A DNA stretch of 64,000 nt from Bacteroidales bacterium UBA3834. Its GTDB lineage: Bacteria > Bacteroidota > Bacteroidia > Bacteroidales > P3. The stretch is from positions 1 to 64,000 of the forward strand of contig DGIA01000022.1 of NCBI GenBank assembly GCA_002392965.1, given 5' to 3'. Shown one piece after another: positions 23,955-33,725 of this stretch (position 1 is its first letter; each line of letters begins with the position of its first letter). A program made the position numbers and the translations under genes. The notes beneath the pieces are model-generated. The model did not search any database. It was not told the origin of the DNA and saw nothing but the letters and a program-made list of their open reading frames with translations.

Positions 23955-24968
23955 ATGGCGTCATTTTTTGTAATGATGATGCTGTTTTTACCCATCGCCA
24001 CAGCACAAAACGAGGGTCAATACTCCCATTTCATGTTCAACCAGCTGAGCTATAACCCAGCCTATGCCGGCAGCTCGGGAGCACTGTCCATCAACCTGCT
24101 CTACAACAACCAATGGATGGGCTTGAAATTACAAGCTCCAACATCGGACGGCAAAGCCGGCGAGACGCCTACCAACTACTTGGCGTCGTTTGACATGCCG
24201 GTGAATTTCCTGCATGGTGGCATTGGATTGACATTCAACTCTGAGAAAATCGGTTATCACGATAACACGACTATCAATCTGGACTATGCTTTCCGTATCT
24301 ACTGGGGACGCGGAAACTTGGCAGCTGGCGTTGAATTGAATCTTTACAATTTCTCCTTCAACACAGAAAGCCTTGTGGGTATCAGTGACTTCACCGGAGA
24401 CCCGACCAATCCCATCAGCCGTTCGAACGACCCCGCCATCAATGGTCAACAGGCATCGGACTTCCTCATCGACCTGGCCACCGGCCTCTACTACCAAGTG
24501 CCGGGTGAATATTATGTCAGCTTGTCTGTTAAGAACCTATTGGGTTCACATAGTGATCAGCTTGCATTCCGCAACACCCGCACACTATACCTCATGGGAG
24601 GCTACGAATACACGTTTCCATACAACCCAGCCTTCAAACTGAAGCCCCACATCATGGCGAAAACAGCGGACTTCTCCATCTTCCAGGCGGAAGCCTCACT
24701 GCTTTTCGATTATGAGAACTTCTTCTGGGCCGGCATGGGCTACCGGTGGAACGACGCCTTTACCTTCCTGGCTGGCATCAACTGGAACTTTTCCAGCCTT
24801 AACTGGTTACGCATAGGTGTGGCCTACGACCTGACAACCTCCAAACTGGGTGCCTACAAGGTGGGACGAAGCTGGGGTTCACTGGAAATCTTCGCCAACG
24901 GCACATTCCGCATCATCGTGCCCAAGAAGCCGCCAACGGTATCCAGAACCACACGTTTCCTGCTATAA
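23955..24968 (+). CDS. porP: PorP/SprF family T9SS membrane protein
   Basis: Start set at ATG 23955 (337 residues), which gives the signal peptide MASFFVMMMLFLPIATAQ; the longer frame needs GTG at 23910. The hallmark FNQLSYNPAYAGS follows the cleavage site, and the rest is a beta-barrel rich in aromatic-ending strands. PorP/SprF proteins are outer-membrane T9SS parts or anchors in gliding and secretion. It leads the gldKLMN cluster with 72 bp to gldK. The name sprF would fit equally. Confidence 0.9.
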   Translation: MASFFVMMMLFLPIATAQNEGQYSHFMFNQLSYNPAYAGSSGALSINLLYNNQWMGLKLQAPTSDGKAGETPTNYLASFDMPVNFLHGGIGLTFNSEKIGYHDNTTINLDYAFRIYWGRGNLAAGVELNLYNFSFNTESLVGISDFTGDPTNPISRSNDPAINGQQASDFLIDLATGLYYQVPGEYYVSLSVKNLLGSHSDQLAFRNTRTLYLMGGYEYTFPYNPAFKLKPHIMAKTADFSIFQAEASLLFDYENFFWAGMGYRWNDAFTFLAGINWNFSSLNWLRIGVAYDLTTSKLGAYKVGRSWGSLEIFANGTFRIIVPKKPPTVSRTTRFLL

Positions 24969-25040
24969 ACTCTGCAAGCATTTTATTCAAAAAAGAAACA
25001 TTTTCGTCAAAAACGCGTTAATAATAAAAATAGTCACAAT

Positions 25041-26402
25041 ATGAAAAAATTTGTTTTCATTCTCGTCGCCTCGGCAACTTTGTTCTATAGTTGCAGTTCC
25101 TCCAATAAGGGAGAGCTTGTTGGCGTGAACGACCGACCCTATTTTGAAGACATCGACCTTAAAGGCATGGTGTTCGTCAACCAAGGCAACTACACCATGG
25201 GAGCCGGCGTGCAAGGCGTCACCTACGGAGAGCCTGTTCAGCCCCGCAAAATGCAGATTGGTTCGTTCTTCATGGACGAAACCGAGATTACCAACAACGA
25301 ATACCGCCAGTTCGTCTATGCCGTGCGGGATTCGGTGGCACGTCGCATCCTGGGAGAGGCTGGCATCGACGGTTTCCTTATCGAAGAGGACAAATACGGA
25401 GAGCCCCTTGACCCGCCGATTCTCAACTACAAGACCAAGATTGATTATGCCGACGCCGATGTGCGCCAGGCCTTGATTGACGGAGGCTTCTATATTGTTG
25501 ACATCAACCACCGCCGTGCGGTTGATGTGTCGAAGATGAATTATGAATATTATTATATAGATTATAGTGAAGTTTCCAAGAAAGAGAATGGCATTAATAC
25601 GAAAAACGAGCATCGCGGAACATCCTTCTCTGTACGCCCCAAAGGTTTGAACAATCGCTCAAGCCAGATTCAACGCGAATACATCAATATCTATCCTGAT
25701 ACACTGTGCTGGGTACACGACTACACTTACTCTATGAATGAGGACTATAGCCGCAGTTACTTTTCGTCGCCCGCTTTCGACAACTATCCCGTGGTGGGTG
25801 TCAGCTGGCGTCAGGCAAAAGCATTCTGCGTTTGGCGCAGCAACATGCTGAACCAATATCTCGAAAGCATCAACTACTCAACCCTCAACGACTTCCGTCT
25901 GCCGACCGAGAGTGAATGGGAGTTTGCCGCCCGCGGTGGTATTGCTGCTCAGAGCTATCCTTGGGGTGGCCCCTATGTGCGCAATCCAAATGGGTGCTTC
26001 CTGGCCAACTACGAGCCCCTGCGCGGTGCTTATGACGACGATGGCGGCGTGAAGACTTTGATGGTGGGTCACTATGCCCCCAATGACTATGGCCTGTACG
26101 ACATGGCCGGCAACGTAAGCGAGTGGTGCTTGGATGCCTATAATGAATCCACTTATCAGATTGCCAACGCCCAGACTCCTTACTACAACTACAACGCCAA
26201 AGACGACGATCCTCTGGCCATGAAACGCAAAGTCATCCGCGGCGGCAGCTGGAAAGATCAGAAATACTTCATCCAGGTGCAGACACGTAGCTATGAGTTT
26301 ATGGACACTGCCAAATGCTACATCGGCTTCCGTTGCGTACAGCCTTATCTCGGCCGTGTGAAGGGGGACAACCTGCGCACCGCCAGCAACGTGGCCCAGT
26401 AA
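25041..26402 (+). CDS. gldK: T9SS ring lipoprotein GldK (PorK)
   Basis: A 453-residue lipoprotein (lipobox FYSC, Cys18) with a formylglycine-generating-enzyme-like (SUMF1) domain: GMVFVNQGNYTMG, SFFMDETEITNNEYRQFV, PVVGVSWRQAKAFCVWR, RLPTESEWEFAARGG, then MAGNVSEWCLDAY and IRGGSWKD. In T9SS, GldK and GldN form a large ring under the outer membrane. First of four cluster genes in the standard order, 54 bp before gldL. Confidence 0.96.
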   Translation: MKKFVFILVASATLFYSCSSSNKGELVGVNDRPYFEDIDLKGMVFVNQGNYTMGAGVQGVTYGEPVQPRKMQIGSFFMDETEITNNEYRQFVYAVRDSVARRILGEAGIDGFLIEEDKYGEPLDPPILNYKTKIDYADADVRQALIDGGFYIVDINHRRAVDVSKMNYEYYYIDYSEVSKKENGINTKNEHRGTSFSVRPKGLNNRSSQIQREYINIYPDTLCWVHDYTYSMNEDYSRSYFSSPAFDNYPVVGVSWRQAKAFCVWRSNMLNQYLESINYSTLNDFRLPTESEWEFAARGGIAAQSYPWGGPYVRNPNGCFLANYEPLRGAYDDDGGVKTLMVGHYAPNDYGLYDMAGNVSEWCLDAYNESTYQIANAQTPYYNYNAKDDDPLAMKRKVIRGGSWKDQKYFIQVQTRSYEFMDTAKCYIGFRCVQPYLGRVKGDNLRTASNVAQ

Positions 26403-26456
26403 AAAGACAAAACACATTTAACACATATATAAGCAACCACACAAAAAACAAGTAAT

Positions 26457-27305
26457 ATGAGCGTCTTAGACAATATCGTTCGCAGTAAAGCGTATAAGAA
26501 TTTCATGGCCAAGCTGTATGGCATTGGCGCGGCCGTCGTTATCATTGGTGCCTTGTTCAAAATCATGCACTGGCCTGGAGCCAACCTCATGCTGATTGTC
26601 GGTATGGGTACGGAAACCGTCATTTTCTTCCTCTCGGCTTTCGAACCGCCTCACAAAGAATGGGACTGGAGTTTGGTGTATCCTGAATTGGCAGGAATGG
26701 TGGAGGAGAATCCCATTGAGATTGACGAGAACGGCAACCCCATTGAAGTAGCCAGCAAAGATCCGCTGAGCGCCAAGCTTGACAAGATGCTCGAAGATGC
26801 CCACATCAGTCCTGAACTCATCGATCGCCTGGGTCAAGGAATGCAGAATCTGGCAGAAAGCGCCAATTCGATGAACAGCATGGCCAATGTGACAGCCGCT
26901 ACTGACAAGTTTGTCAACAATTTGGATAGCGTCGCCGGACAGGCCGGCAAACTGCTTGAAAGCATGCAGGGTGCCCCCGAGGCCATCTCAACACTTTCCA
27001 CGATTTATCGCGAGACTGCCGAATCGCTGGGTGGCGAAGTGAGCTATGTGGAAGAAATGAAGAAAATGTCGGCCAGCCTGAGCAGTATCAATGCCATGTA
27101 CGAGATGCAAATCAACAATGCTTCGACACAGATGAATCTCAACAAGGAATTCGAGGAAAAGATGAGCTCCATGCTCGCCAACTTCACCGATTCCGCCGAT
27201 GGCATTATGAAGTACAAAGAACAAGTCGATGCCCTCACCCGCAAGGTTGCCGAATTGAACAATGTCTATGGCAATATGCTGGCCGCTATGCAGACCCGTC
27301 TTTAA
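26457..27305 (+). CDS. gldL: T9SS motor protein GldL (PorL)
   Basis: A 282-residue inner-membrane protein with two transmembrane helices (about 20-37 and 43-60: AAVVIIGALFKIMHWPGANLM is the start of that region) and a long cytoplasmic part rich in heptads (NLAESANSMNSMANVTAATDKF onward, cut here). The conserved KIMHWPGA and the Glu in the second helix region fit the proton-driven GldLM rotary motor. Placed between gldK and gldM, spacing 54 and 53 bp. Confidence 0.95.
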   Translation: MSVLDNIVRSKAYKNFMAKLYGIGAAVVIIGALFKIMHWPGANLMLIVGMGTETVIFFLSAFEPPHKEWDWSLVYPELAGMVEENPIEIDENGNPIEVASKDPLSAKLDKMLEDAHISPELIDRLGQGMQNLAESANSMNSMANVTAATDKFVNNLDSVAGQAGKLLESMQGAPEAISTLSTIYRETAESLGGEVSYVEEMKKMSASLSSINAMYEMQINNASTQMNLNKEFEEKMSSMLANFTDSADGIMKYKEQVDALTRKVAELNNVYGNMLAAMQTRL

Positions 27306-27358
27306 TCCACCACACGTCTAACCAAAACCACGTGTAACTAAAAGAAAGGAAATAGACA

Positions 27359-29014
27359 ATGGGTGCAACAAACTGTCCGGAAACCCCGAGACAAAAGATG
27401 ATTACAATGATGTACCTCGTGTACACCGCTATGTTGGCTCTGAATGTGTCAGCACAGGTGGTCGATGGTTTCAAGACCGTGGGCTCAGCCATGACAAAGA
27501 GCAATGAGAACTTGCAGGTGAAACTCGATGATACATATGCCAATTTTGACCTTGCACTGCAAAACAGTAAGGACAAAGTGGAGGAAGACTACAACAAAGC
27601 CCAGGAGGTGCGACGCCTGTCAACCGAAATGGGCAATTATATTGACAGCCTTGAATATGTGTTGATGGCAAGAATCAACAACACTGCTGAAATTCATCCC
27701 GACTTTGACAACCCCAAGGTCAAATACAAAATGTCGGTTGTCAACCCTGACGGATCCCCCAATTTTGACAGCATCAAGAAAGCCATTGACATTGCTGGTT
27801 TCCGTTGGCTGAAAATGGATGAACTCCACGAAAGTACCAATCTCTTCTCTTCGGAGAACGGCAAAGGCGGTAAAGGCATCGAACTTAAGAACAAAATAAT
27901 TGAGTACAAGCAAAAAATCAAAGAGATTCTTGGAGAAGATTCAACAAGTTTGAACATCGCCCTCAATGTGGAAGGGAAGGTACTGGATCCGGACAACAAT
28001 CCTCAGGAATGGGAAATCGTGAGTTTCAATGAAGTGGTTTCTGGTTCTGCACTAGTCACATTGACCCGACTGAAAGCCGAAACCATGAATGCCGAATTCG
28101 ATGCCGTCAATGCACTTTACAAACACGTGAGCAAGGGTGACTTCAAATTTGACCAAATCGCCATGATTTCCAGGCCAAAATCCACCTATATCGTACAGGG
28201 AGGTGTTTATGAAACCGATATCAACGTGGCAGCATATGACTCCAAACAGCACTTTACAGCTACTGTCAACGGCCAACAGCTCAATTCCAACGACAGCGGT
28301 TCAGTACATTACCGCACTGTGTGTAATAACCTCGGCGTACAGCGCATCACTGGTATAGCATATGTAACCAATCCCGATGGCGGTACACAGGAATACCCAA
28401 TTAGCGACAACTACTTCGTTGCCAAGCCCGTAGCTGTCGTTTCTCTTGACAACATGCAGGTGCTTTATGCTGGTATCGACAACCCCATCACCGTTTCAGT
28501 TCCCGGCGTGGATAGTCGCAATATCAAAGCCTCTATTCTTGAAGGACAAGGCACACTCACTCCTAGTGAAGGTGATGGAAAATACATGGTTAAACCCACC
28601 CCCGGAAGCAAGAAGATGATTATCGGAGTGGATGCTGTCATCGACAAAAAGTCATCTCGCATGGGAGCTCCTACATTCCAGGTAAAACCCATCCCCGACC
28701 CCGTCATTACCGTTGGCGGTTTCTCCAACGGTGCGAAAGTGTCGCGTTCCAATTTAGCTTCCGGAGCCCAGGTCGTGGCACGTGCCGGCGAAGGATTCAC
28801 ATTCAAGATCCCCAAAGGAACCATCCGTGTGATGAGCCTGGAGGTGTTCGTGGGCAACAAGCCCTTCCCTTCCAATGGCAATATGCTAGACCCCGAAGCG
28901 TTGTCAGCCATCAAGCGTGCCAACCGTGGCGACAAAGTATATGTTGATGCCAAAGTCATGATGCCCGATGGTATTCCTCGGACCAGCAGTTGCATCTTGA
29001 CTATCTCCAAGTAA
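27359..29014 (+). CDS. gldM: T9SS motor protein GldM (PorM)
   Basis: A 551-residue protein with one N-terminal transmembrane helix (about 17-38, MITMMYLVYTAMLALNVS), preceded by the conserved NCPETPRQKM. The periplasmic part, four domains in solved homologues, spans residues ~40-551 and ends ...TSSCILTISK. GldM passes motion from the GldL motor to the GldKN ring. It is 37 bp from gldN. Confidence 0.95.
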   Translation: MGATNCPETPRQKMITMMYLVYTAMLALNVSAQVVDGFKTVGSAMTKSNENLQVKLDDTYANFDLALQNSKDKVEEDYNKAQEVRRLSTEMGNYIDSLEYVLMARINNTAEIHPDFDNPKVKYKMSVVNPDGSPNFDSIKKAIDIAGFRWLKMDELHESTNLFSSENGKGGKGIELKNKIIEYKQKIKEILGEDSTSLNIALNVEGKVLDPDNNPQEWEIVSFNEVVSGSALVTLTRLKAETMNAEFDAVNALYKHVSKGDFKFDQIAMISRPKSTYIVQGGVYETDINVAAYDSKQHFTATVNGQQLNSNDSGSVHYRTVCNNLGVQRITGIAYVTNPDGGTQEYPISDNYFVAKPVAVVSLDNMQVLYAGIDNPITVSVPGVDSRNIKASILEGQGTLTPSEGDGKYMVKPTPGSKKMIIGVDAVIDKKSSRMGAPTFQVKPIPDPVITVGGFSNGAKVSRSNLASGAQVVARAGEGFTFKIPKGTIRVMSLEVFVGNKPFPSNGNMLDPEALSAIKRANRGDKVYVDAKVMMPDGIPRTSSCILTISK

Positions 29015-29051
29015 TGATTACTCTTAATAAGAAAACTAAAAAAATAAGAAT

Positions 29052-29930
29052 ATGAAAAAGGTTTTGTTAAGCATCTTCGCGATGGCAGTCCTTACCATCA
29101 GCGCCAACGCCCAGAGTGTCATTGACGCCGAAGACGGACGTAACCCCAATGATTTCTACCAAACCGGGATTGTCGTCGGCAAACGTGCCATGCCATATGC
29201 TTTCCTGCGTGAGAGCGATGTTGTTTGGAAAATGGCAATTTGGCGTCATATAGACCTCAACGAGAACTTCAACCAATTCCTCTATTATCCCTATGAGCAG
29301 GGTAAAAACGAACAAGGCCGTATCAATCTGGTGAACCTCATCATGAACGCTGCTGAAAACGGTGAGTTTGATGTCTATGAGGACGACGACATGAAAGTGC
29401 CGCAAGAATGGAGCAAAGCCCTTGCCAACCTTCAGGGAAAATCCACCAAAGCCCGTTATGGAGAAGAAGATGAGTTCGGCGAGCAGGAAGTATTCTATGA
29501 CACCATTCCAGAGAACCTCGACCCTGCCACTGCCAGGATGCTCAAACTGAAAGAGTATTGGTATATCGACAAACAAGACTCACGTCAGAAGGTTCGCATC
29601 ACCGGCCTCAGTTTCCGTTTCTCCAAAAACATCCTTCGTTCTGGTGAAAGCGAGGAGATTTCAGAGTGGAGTTTCTGGATTCCTATGGACGACATGCGTG
29701 TACGTCAGGTGCTCGTGAATGCAAATGCCTATGATGAAAACAACGATGTGGCCGAACGTTCCTACGATGATATCTTCATCCAGCGCTACTTTGATAGTTA
29801 TGTAACCCGAGAAAGCAACAAATATAACCGCGAGATTACCGACTACCTGACTGGAGAAGACGCTATTTATGAGTCCCAACTCATCGAAGATAAAATCTTT
29901 GACATAGAGAACGATATGTGGGAGTATTAA
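29052..29930 (+). CDS. gldN: T9SS ring protein GldN (PorN), copy 1
   Basis: A 292-residue periplasmic protein with signal peptide MKKVLLSIFAMAVLTISANAQ. Family blocks are present: LRESDVVWKMAIWRHIDLNENFNQ, WYIDKQDSRQKVRITGL and a C-terminal YLTGEDAIYESQLIEDKIFDIE... (cut here). It partners GldK in the ring. The operon's standard part ends here; a terminator-like hairpin (29950-29995) follows before a second copy. Confidence 0.95.
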   Translation: MKKVLLSIFAMAVLTISANAQSVIDAEDGRNPNDFYQTGIVVGKRAMPYAFLRESDVVWKMAIWRHIDLNENFNQFLYYPYEQGKNEQGRINLVNLIMNAAENGEFDVYEDDDMKVPQEWSKALANLQGKSTKARYGEEDEFGEQEVFYDTIPENLDPATARMLKLKEYWYIDKQDSRQKVRITGLSFRFSKNILRSGESEEISEWSFWIPMDDMRVRQVLVNANAYDENNDVAERSYDDIFIQRYFDSYVTRESNKYNREITDYLTGEDAIYESQLIEDKIFDIENDMWEY

Positions 29931-29949
29931 ATTCTCCATCAGCCAATAG

Positions 29950-29995
29950 AAAAGAGTTAAGCGTTGATTCATCCAACCCTTAGCTCTTTTTTTTT
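29950..29995 (+). terminator. Hairpin with T-tract between the two gldN genes
   Basis: AAAAGAGTTAAG (29950-29961) pairs with CTTAGCTCTTTT (29979-29990) with one bulge, followed by T-rich bases to 29995. It could end or attenuate the gldKLMN transcript so that the second copy is made at a lower level. Confidence 0.7.
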
Positions 29996-30007
29996 GCCAC
30001 CAATGAC

Positions 30008-30862
30008 ATGAAACGAAGTCCCTTCATAATACTCCTCTTGCTGTTCTTGGGGCTGCAAGCACAAACGCCCGATGAGTTCTATCCCCAGCATCTAAACAGC
30101 GAGCAAGAATCCATGTCCTACCCTCATTTAAGGGAGTGTGACGTGGTGTGGAGCACCATGATTTGGAAAACCATTCCTGTCAACGAACTATTCAACCAGT
30201 TCTTTTATTTCCCTCTCGACAATCCTGACCGTTCCGGTAAGAAAAGCCTTGCCTACACACTTTGGGATGCTATGGCAGAAGGACAAATTCCCATTTTTGA
30301 GGATGACGAGTTAACCATTCCGCTAGATCACGAAATCTTTGTTCGGCGCTATACAAAACCCGACACCATCGTATTGGAAATTGGGTATGACGACGACGAC
30401 AATGAGGAATACCAGACAATTATCCGTCCCAACGACTTCGATGGTGCCGACATTATCCAATATGGTATCCGGGAAGCATGGTTTATCGGGAAGCAAGACT
30501 CTCGTCAAGATTCACGGCGCTTAGCATTGGCTCCAATGAAAAAGTACTACAGGAAGTTTGCCAATACCGACGAGGAACTCTTTCTCGGCACGCTTCCCCT
30601 ATTCTGGGTTCCCATGCAACATCCTTCCGTACGCCATTTACTAGCCCAAAGCATTGCCTACACCGATGCCAACAATCTCATCGGCCGCACCTCTTGGGAC
30701 TGGGTATTTGTCAATCAGTACTACAGCGCATATATCACACGCGAAAGCAACCGCTACCTTCGCACCATCAACCAATATCTGACTGGAGAGGACGCCATAC
30801 TCGAAAGCGAACGCATCGAGGACAAAATCTTCAACATTGAAAGCGATATGTGGGAATATTAA
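30008..30862 (+). CDS. GldN-family protein, second copy (GldO-like)
   Basis: A 284-residue paralogue of the preceding gldN with signal peptide MKRSPFIILLLLFLGLQAQ. It keeps LRECDVVWSTMIWK, FIGKQDSRQDSRR and the tail TGEDAILESERIEDKIFNIE, but has an acidic insertion (YDDDDNEEYQ, about 125-134) and lacks other parts. In gliding Bacteroidota a second paralogue, GldO, lies next to GldN; this may be the analogue. Its end overlaps the convergent RluA gene by 4 bp. Confidence 0.9.
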   Translation: MKRSPFIILLLLFLGLQAQTPDEFYPQHLNSEQESMSYPHLRECDVVWSTMIWKTIPVNELFNQFFYFPLDNPDRSGKKSLAYTLWDAMAEGQIPIFEDDELTIPLDHEIFVRRYTKPDTIVLEIGYDDDDNEEYQTIIRPNDFDGADIIQYGIREAWFIGKQDSRQDSRRLALAPMKKYYRKFANTDEELFLGTLPLFWVPMQHPSVRHLLAQSIAYTDANNLIGRTSWDWVFVNQYYSAYITRESNRYLRTINQYLTGEDAILESERIEDKIFNIESDMWEY

Positions 30863-31872
30863 TCCCTCGCTTCAGTATATTTTCTCCACTTTTCCACCAA
30901 TGCATGCATGTCTTCCGGCAATGGGCTTTCAAAGTGCAAGTGCTTGCCCGTACGAGGATGTTCAAATCCTAATATCCGTGCATGTAAGGCTTGTCGAGGA
31001 CAAAGTGCAAAACAATTCTCCACAAATTGGCGGTATCGAGTGAATGTGGTGCCCTTCAGTATGGCATCTCCCCCATATGAGGCATCACTGAACAATGGGT
31101 GGCCAATATAGCGCATGTGAGCCCTGATTTGGTGCGTGCGACCTGTCTCAAGCACACATTCCACCAATGTGACATAACCAAACCGTTCTAAAACATGCCA
31201 ATGCGTCACAGCATGCTTACCATGTTCATCGTCACATACATCCATCACTCTACGGTCACGCGGTGAACGAGCCAGATTGCCCGTAATGGTACCGTCGTCC
31301 ATATCAAAATCGCCCCAAACCAATGCATTATATTTGCGTTCTATCGTATGGTCAAAGAACTGTTTGGCCAGCACCACTTGTGCATCTTCGTTCTTGGCCA
31401 CCAAGAGCAAACCTGAAGTATCCTTGTCTATCCTGTGGACAAGCAACGGCTTAGCTTCCGAACCTTGGAAATAATACAACAATCCGTTTACCAACGTACC
31501 TGTCCAATTGCCCACTCCAGGATGAACCACCAGACCTGCGGGTTTGTCAACCACTAACACATCCTCGTCCTCATACACCACTGGGAAATCCACCTTCTCA
31601 GGCAAAAGTTCAAACTCATGAGGCGGTTCGGGCAACAGCACAGTGATGACATCCTTCGGCTTCACCTTATAACTGGACTTGGTCTCTTTATCGTTCACCC
31701 TTACACACCCCGCTTTGGCTGCAGCTTGCACTTTATTGCGTGACACCCCTTCCAAACGCATCTGCAGGTACAAATCCAGCCTCATGCTCTCTTGGCCACG
31801 ATCTACCGTAAAGCGATGATGTTCATACAGCTCTTGCTGCTCTTGCTCCAGTTCTTCCAACTCGTCGTCCAT
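30859..31872 (-). CDS. RluA-family pseudouridine synthase (RluD-like)
   Basis: A 337-residue enzyme that isomerises uridine in rRNA. An S4 RNA-binding domain (about 30-75: RLDLYLQMRLEGVSRNKVQA) precedes the catalytic domain, with H146-R-I-D149-K-D-T-S-G: Asp149 is the catalytic residue. RluD-like use (23S helix 69) is the likely assignment from domain layout, not proven. It is the last gene of the miaB/PASTA/cargo operon, 2 bp after the cargo gene. Confidence 0.9.
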   Translation of the reverse strand: MDDELEELEQEQQELYEHHRFTVDRGQESMRLDLYLQMRLEGVSRNKVQAAAKAGCVRVNDKETKSSYKVKPKDVITVLLPEPPHEFELLPEKVDFPVVYEDEDVLVVDKPAGLVVHPGVGNWTGTLVNGLLYYFQGSEAKPLLVHRIDKDTSGLLLVAKNEDAQVVLAKQFFDHTIERKYNALVWGDFDMDDGTITGNLARSPRDRRVMDVCDDEHGKHAVTHWHVLERFGYVTLVECVLETGRTHQIRAHMRYIGHPLFSDASYGGDAILKGTTFTRYRQFVENCFALCPRQALHARILGFEHPRTGKHLHFESPLPEDMHALVEKWRKYTEARD

Positions 31873-31874
31873 TC

Positions 31875-33725
31875 TCAGTGCCTTATTATCAATCTATTTC
31901 TTCCAATTTGTCCATCCTTGTCCACACTTCTGAGAAGATAAACGCCATCGGGCTGACTACCGACATAAAGCGATGCCTGTTGCGATTCTGCAACCTTGCG
32001 GCCAAACATGTCATACAACGCCAAACATCTTACTTCGGTATTCACTCTCACCCATTCTGATGCCGGATTCGGATACACCACCGGACAGAAAGCCATTACT
32101 TGAGGCTTATCTATTTCCACCGTCGCAGCTATGCCGAAATAAGGACGAATCATCAGGGAACCACTAAGATAGCTCTGTTTCCAATCGCCCTCCGTGTGGG
32201 AATAAATACGACCGGCAGTATTGTTGCTTCGGTCAAAACCCAAATTGATAAAATCGTTACCTTGTTGCTCAAATCCCACAAACAGGCCACCTTGTACCAA
32301 CACGGGGCTTTCCAGTATGTAACGATTGAAACGTCCTGGGACAGGCCTGCGGCGAGCCTCGTCGCGGTACAATACCTCCTGAGGCTTTCCGTCAGTTCCC
32401 ACGGTCCAGAGCATGAGGTAAAAATCGATGTCGGCATTAGCCTCGTCAAGCGTTGAATTAAAAAATATATCTATTGCAGTAAGCGTATCCTCCACACTCA
32501 AATCGAACCGATAGGCCAATAACATACTCGGTGCCGTGGAAGTAAGACTGTAACCATTCTCCGGTGTGCCGTCGTCGTAGGCATAATAGTTGCTGAATAT
32601 CTGGCGATAACGCACCGTATCATTCTTTCCGTAATCATCACCGGACGAACCAGCCCTCACAGTATGCACCACCTCATAAGTCGTTGGCTCCGTCATTGTC
32701 GGGAAAGTATAACCCACCTGAGGGGAAGCATGTCCTGCAGCGGTCTGGTAGCCACCTGTGGCAAACGGCGGAGCATTCTCATACCCACCATCATAAGAAT
32801 ACAACTCATTGCCGAGACTGTCTTGAATACTAAAGCCATACTGCGTAGCAAGCTCCGACGAGTAACGGTTGGTAATCTTCATTTCCATCGTCGTCACCAT
32901 GTCACCCGCAACATATTGCCTGAAAGGCATGGCCCTATAGCCCCGTAACAAGCTCGGGGCCGGTGCAGCAAAAGCAATGTCACGCATTGCCGGTTCTGGC
33001 GTCATCGTACGGCTACTGTCCATCAACAGGTAGTCAATATGCCAATAGTCACAATTGCCAGCCTTGCCAGCCTTTGGTGTTGACTCCAGGGAGGCGAAGT
33101 TGCGGAAACGGAAGCGGAACGTGCTGTCAAAATAGCCAATGTCTGTCAGAGCCACTGCCGCATATCGCCATCTCGGTTCTCCTTCCTCACGCTCACTGCC
33201 ACCACAAAACCATACCGTATGCCACATGCTGTCCGCAGCCTTGTAAAAGTCCAAAAAGAGGGTATCCTGTGCATCTGGAGTGAACCCCATACGCTCCCAC
33301 ATCTGTCCTGTACCGCCTCCTGGCATATAGTAGAAACTCAACACCACCGAATCTGAAGGACTGAGGCTGTCTAGCCTCACCGGAAGCGATGTGGCTGTAT
33401 CGGCAGGAAACACTTCCACCGATGCTGCATCATAAAGCCAACCCTGTACATCTATGGCGTCGAGCGTCAGTACACCTACTGTTGGAGCCAGCGGTCTTAC
33501 ATCGAACGTAGCCGTCGCTCCCCCACCCTGTTCCCAGCGTGATGCGCTGAGCGCGCCATCGGCGAAATCGTCAAAAAAAGGCAGTTCAAGAGCCCTCGGA
33601 GCCGCCTTGCCAACCATCATACGCGACGGCACCAGAATTGACTGCAGCGGAGTCAGCACCTCCTGTGCCGCTGCCAGCAAAGGCAACAGCATCATCAACA
33701 GTCCTATGCCCCATTGCTTTACCAC
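31875..33725 (-). CDS. T9SS type A sorting-domain secreted protein
   Basis: A 616-residue secreted protein: signal peptide MVKQWGIGLLMMLLPLLAAAQ, a jelly-roll-like domain (LELPFFDDFADGAL..., about 45-240), immunoglobulin-like middle parts and a C-terminal sorting domain (about 545-616) that opens VYPNPASEWVRVN and ends GRNRLIIRH. No catalytic motif was recognised. Its start overlaps the PASTA gene by 7 bp and it is 2 bp before the RluA gene, so it sits inside a housekeeping operon. Confidence 0.85.
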   Translation of the reverse strand: MVKQWGIGLLMMLLPLLAAAQEVLTPLQSILVPSRMMVGKAAPRALELPFFDDFADGALSASRWEQGGGATATFDVRPLAPTVGVLTLDAIDVQGWLYDAASVEVFPADTATSLPVRLDSLSPSDSVVLSFYYMPGGGTGQMWERMGFTPDAQDTLFLDFYKAADSMWHTVWFCGGSEREEGEPRWRYAAVALTDIGYFDSTFRFRFRNFASLESTPKAGKAGNCDYWHIDYLLMDSSRTMTPEPAMRDIAFAAPAPSLLRGYRAMPFRQYVAGDMVTTMEMKITNRYSSELATQYGFSIQDSLGNELYSYDGGYENAPPFATGGYQTAAGHASPQVGYTFPTMTEPTTYEVVHTVRAGSSGDDYGKNDTVRYRQIFSNYYAYDDGTPENGYSLTSTAPSMLLAYRFDLSVEDTLTAIDIFFNSTLDEANADIDFYLMLWTVGTDGKPQEVLYRDEARRRPVPGRFNRYILESPVLVQGGLFVGFEQQGNDFINLGFDRSNNTAGRIYSHTEGDWKQSYLSGSLMIRPYFGIAATVEIDKPQVMAFCPVVYPNPASEWVRVNTEVRCLALYDMFGRKVAESQQASLYVGSQPDGVYLLRSVDKDGQIGRNRLIIRH

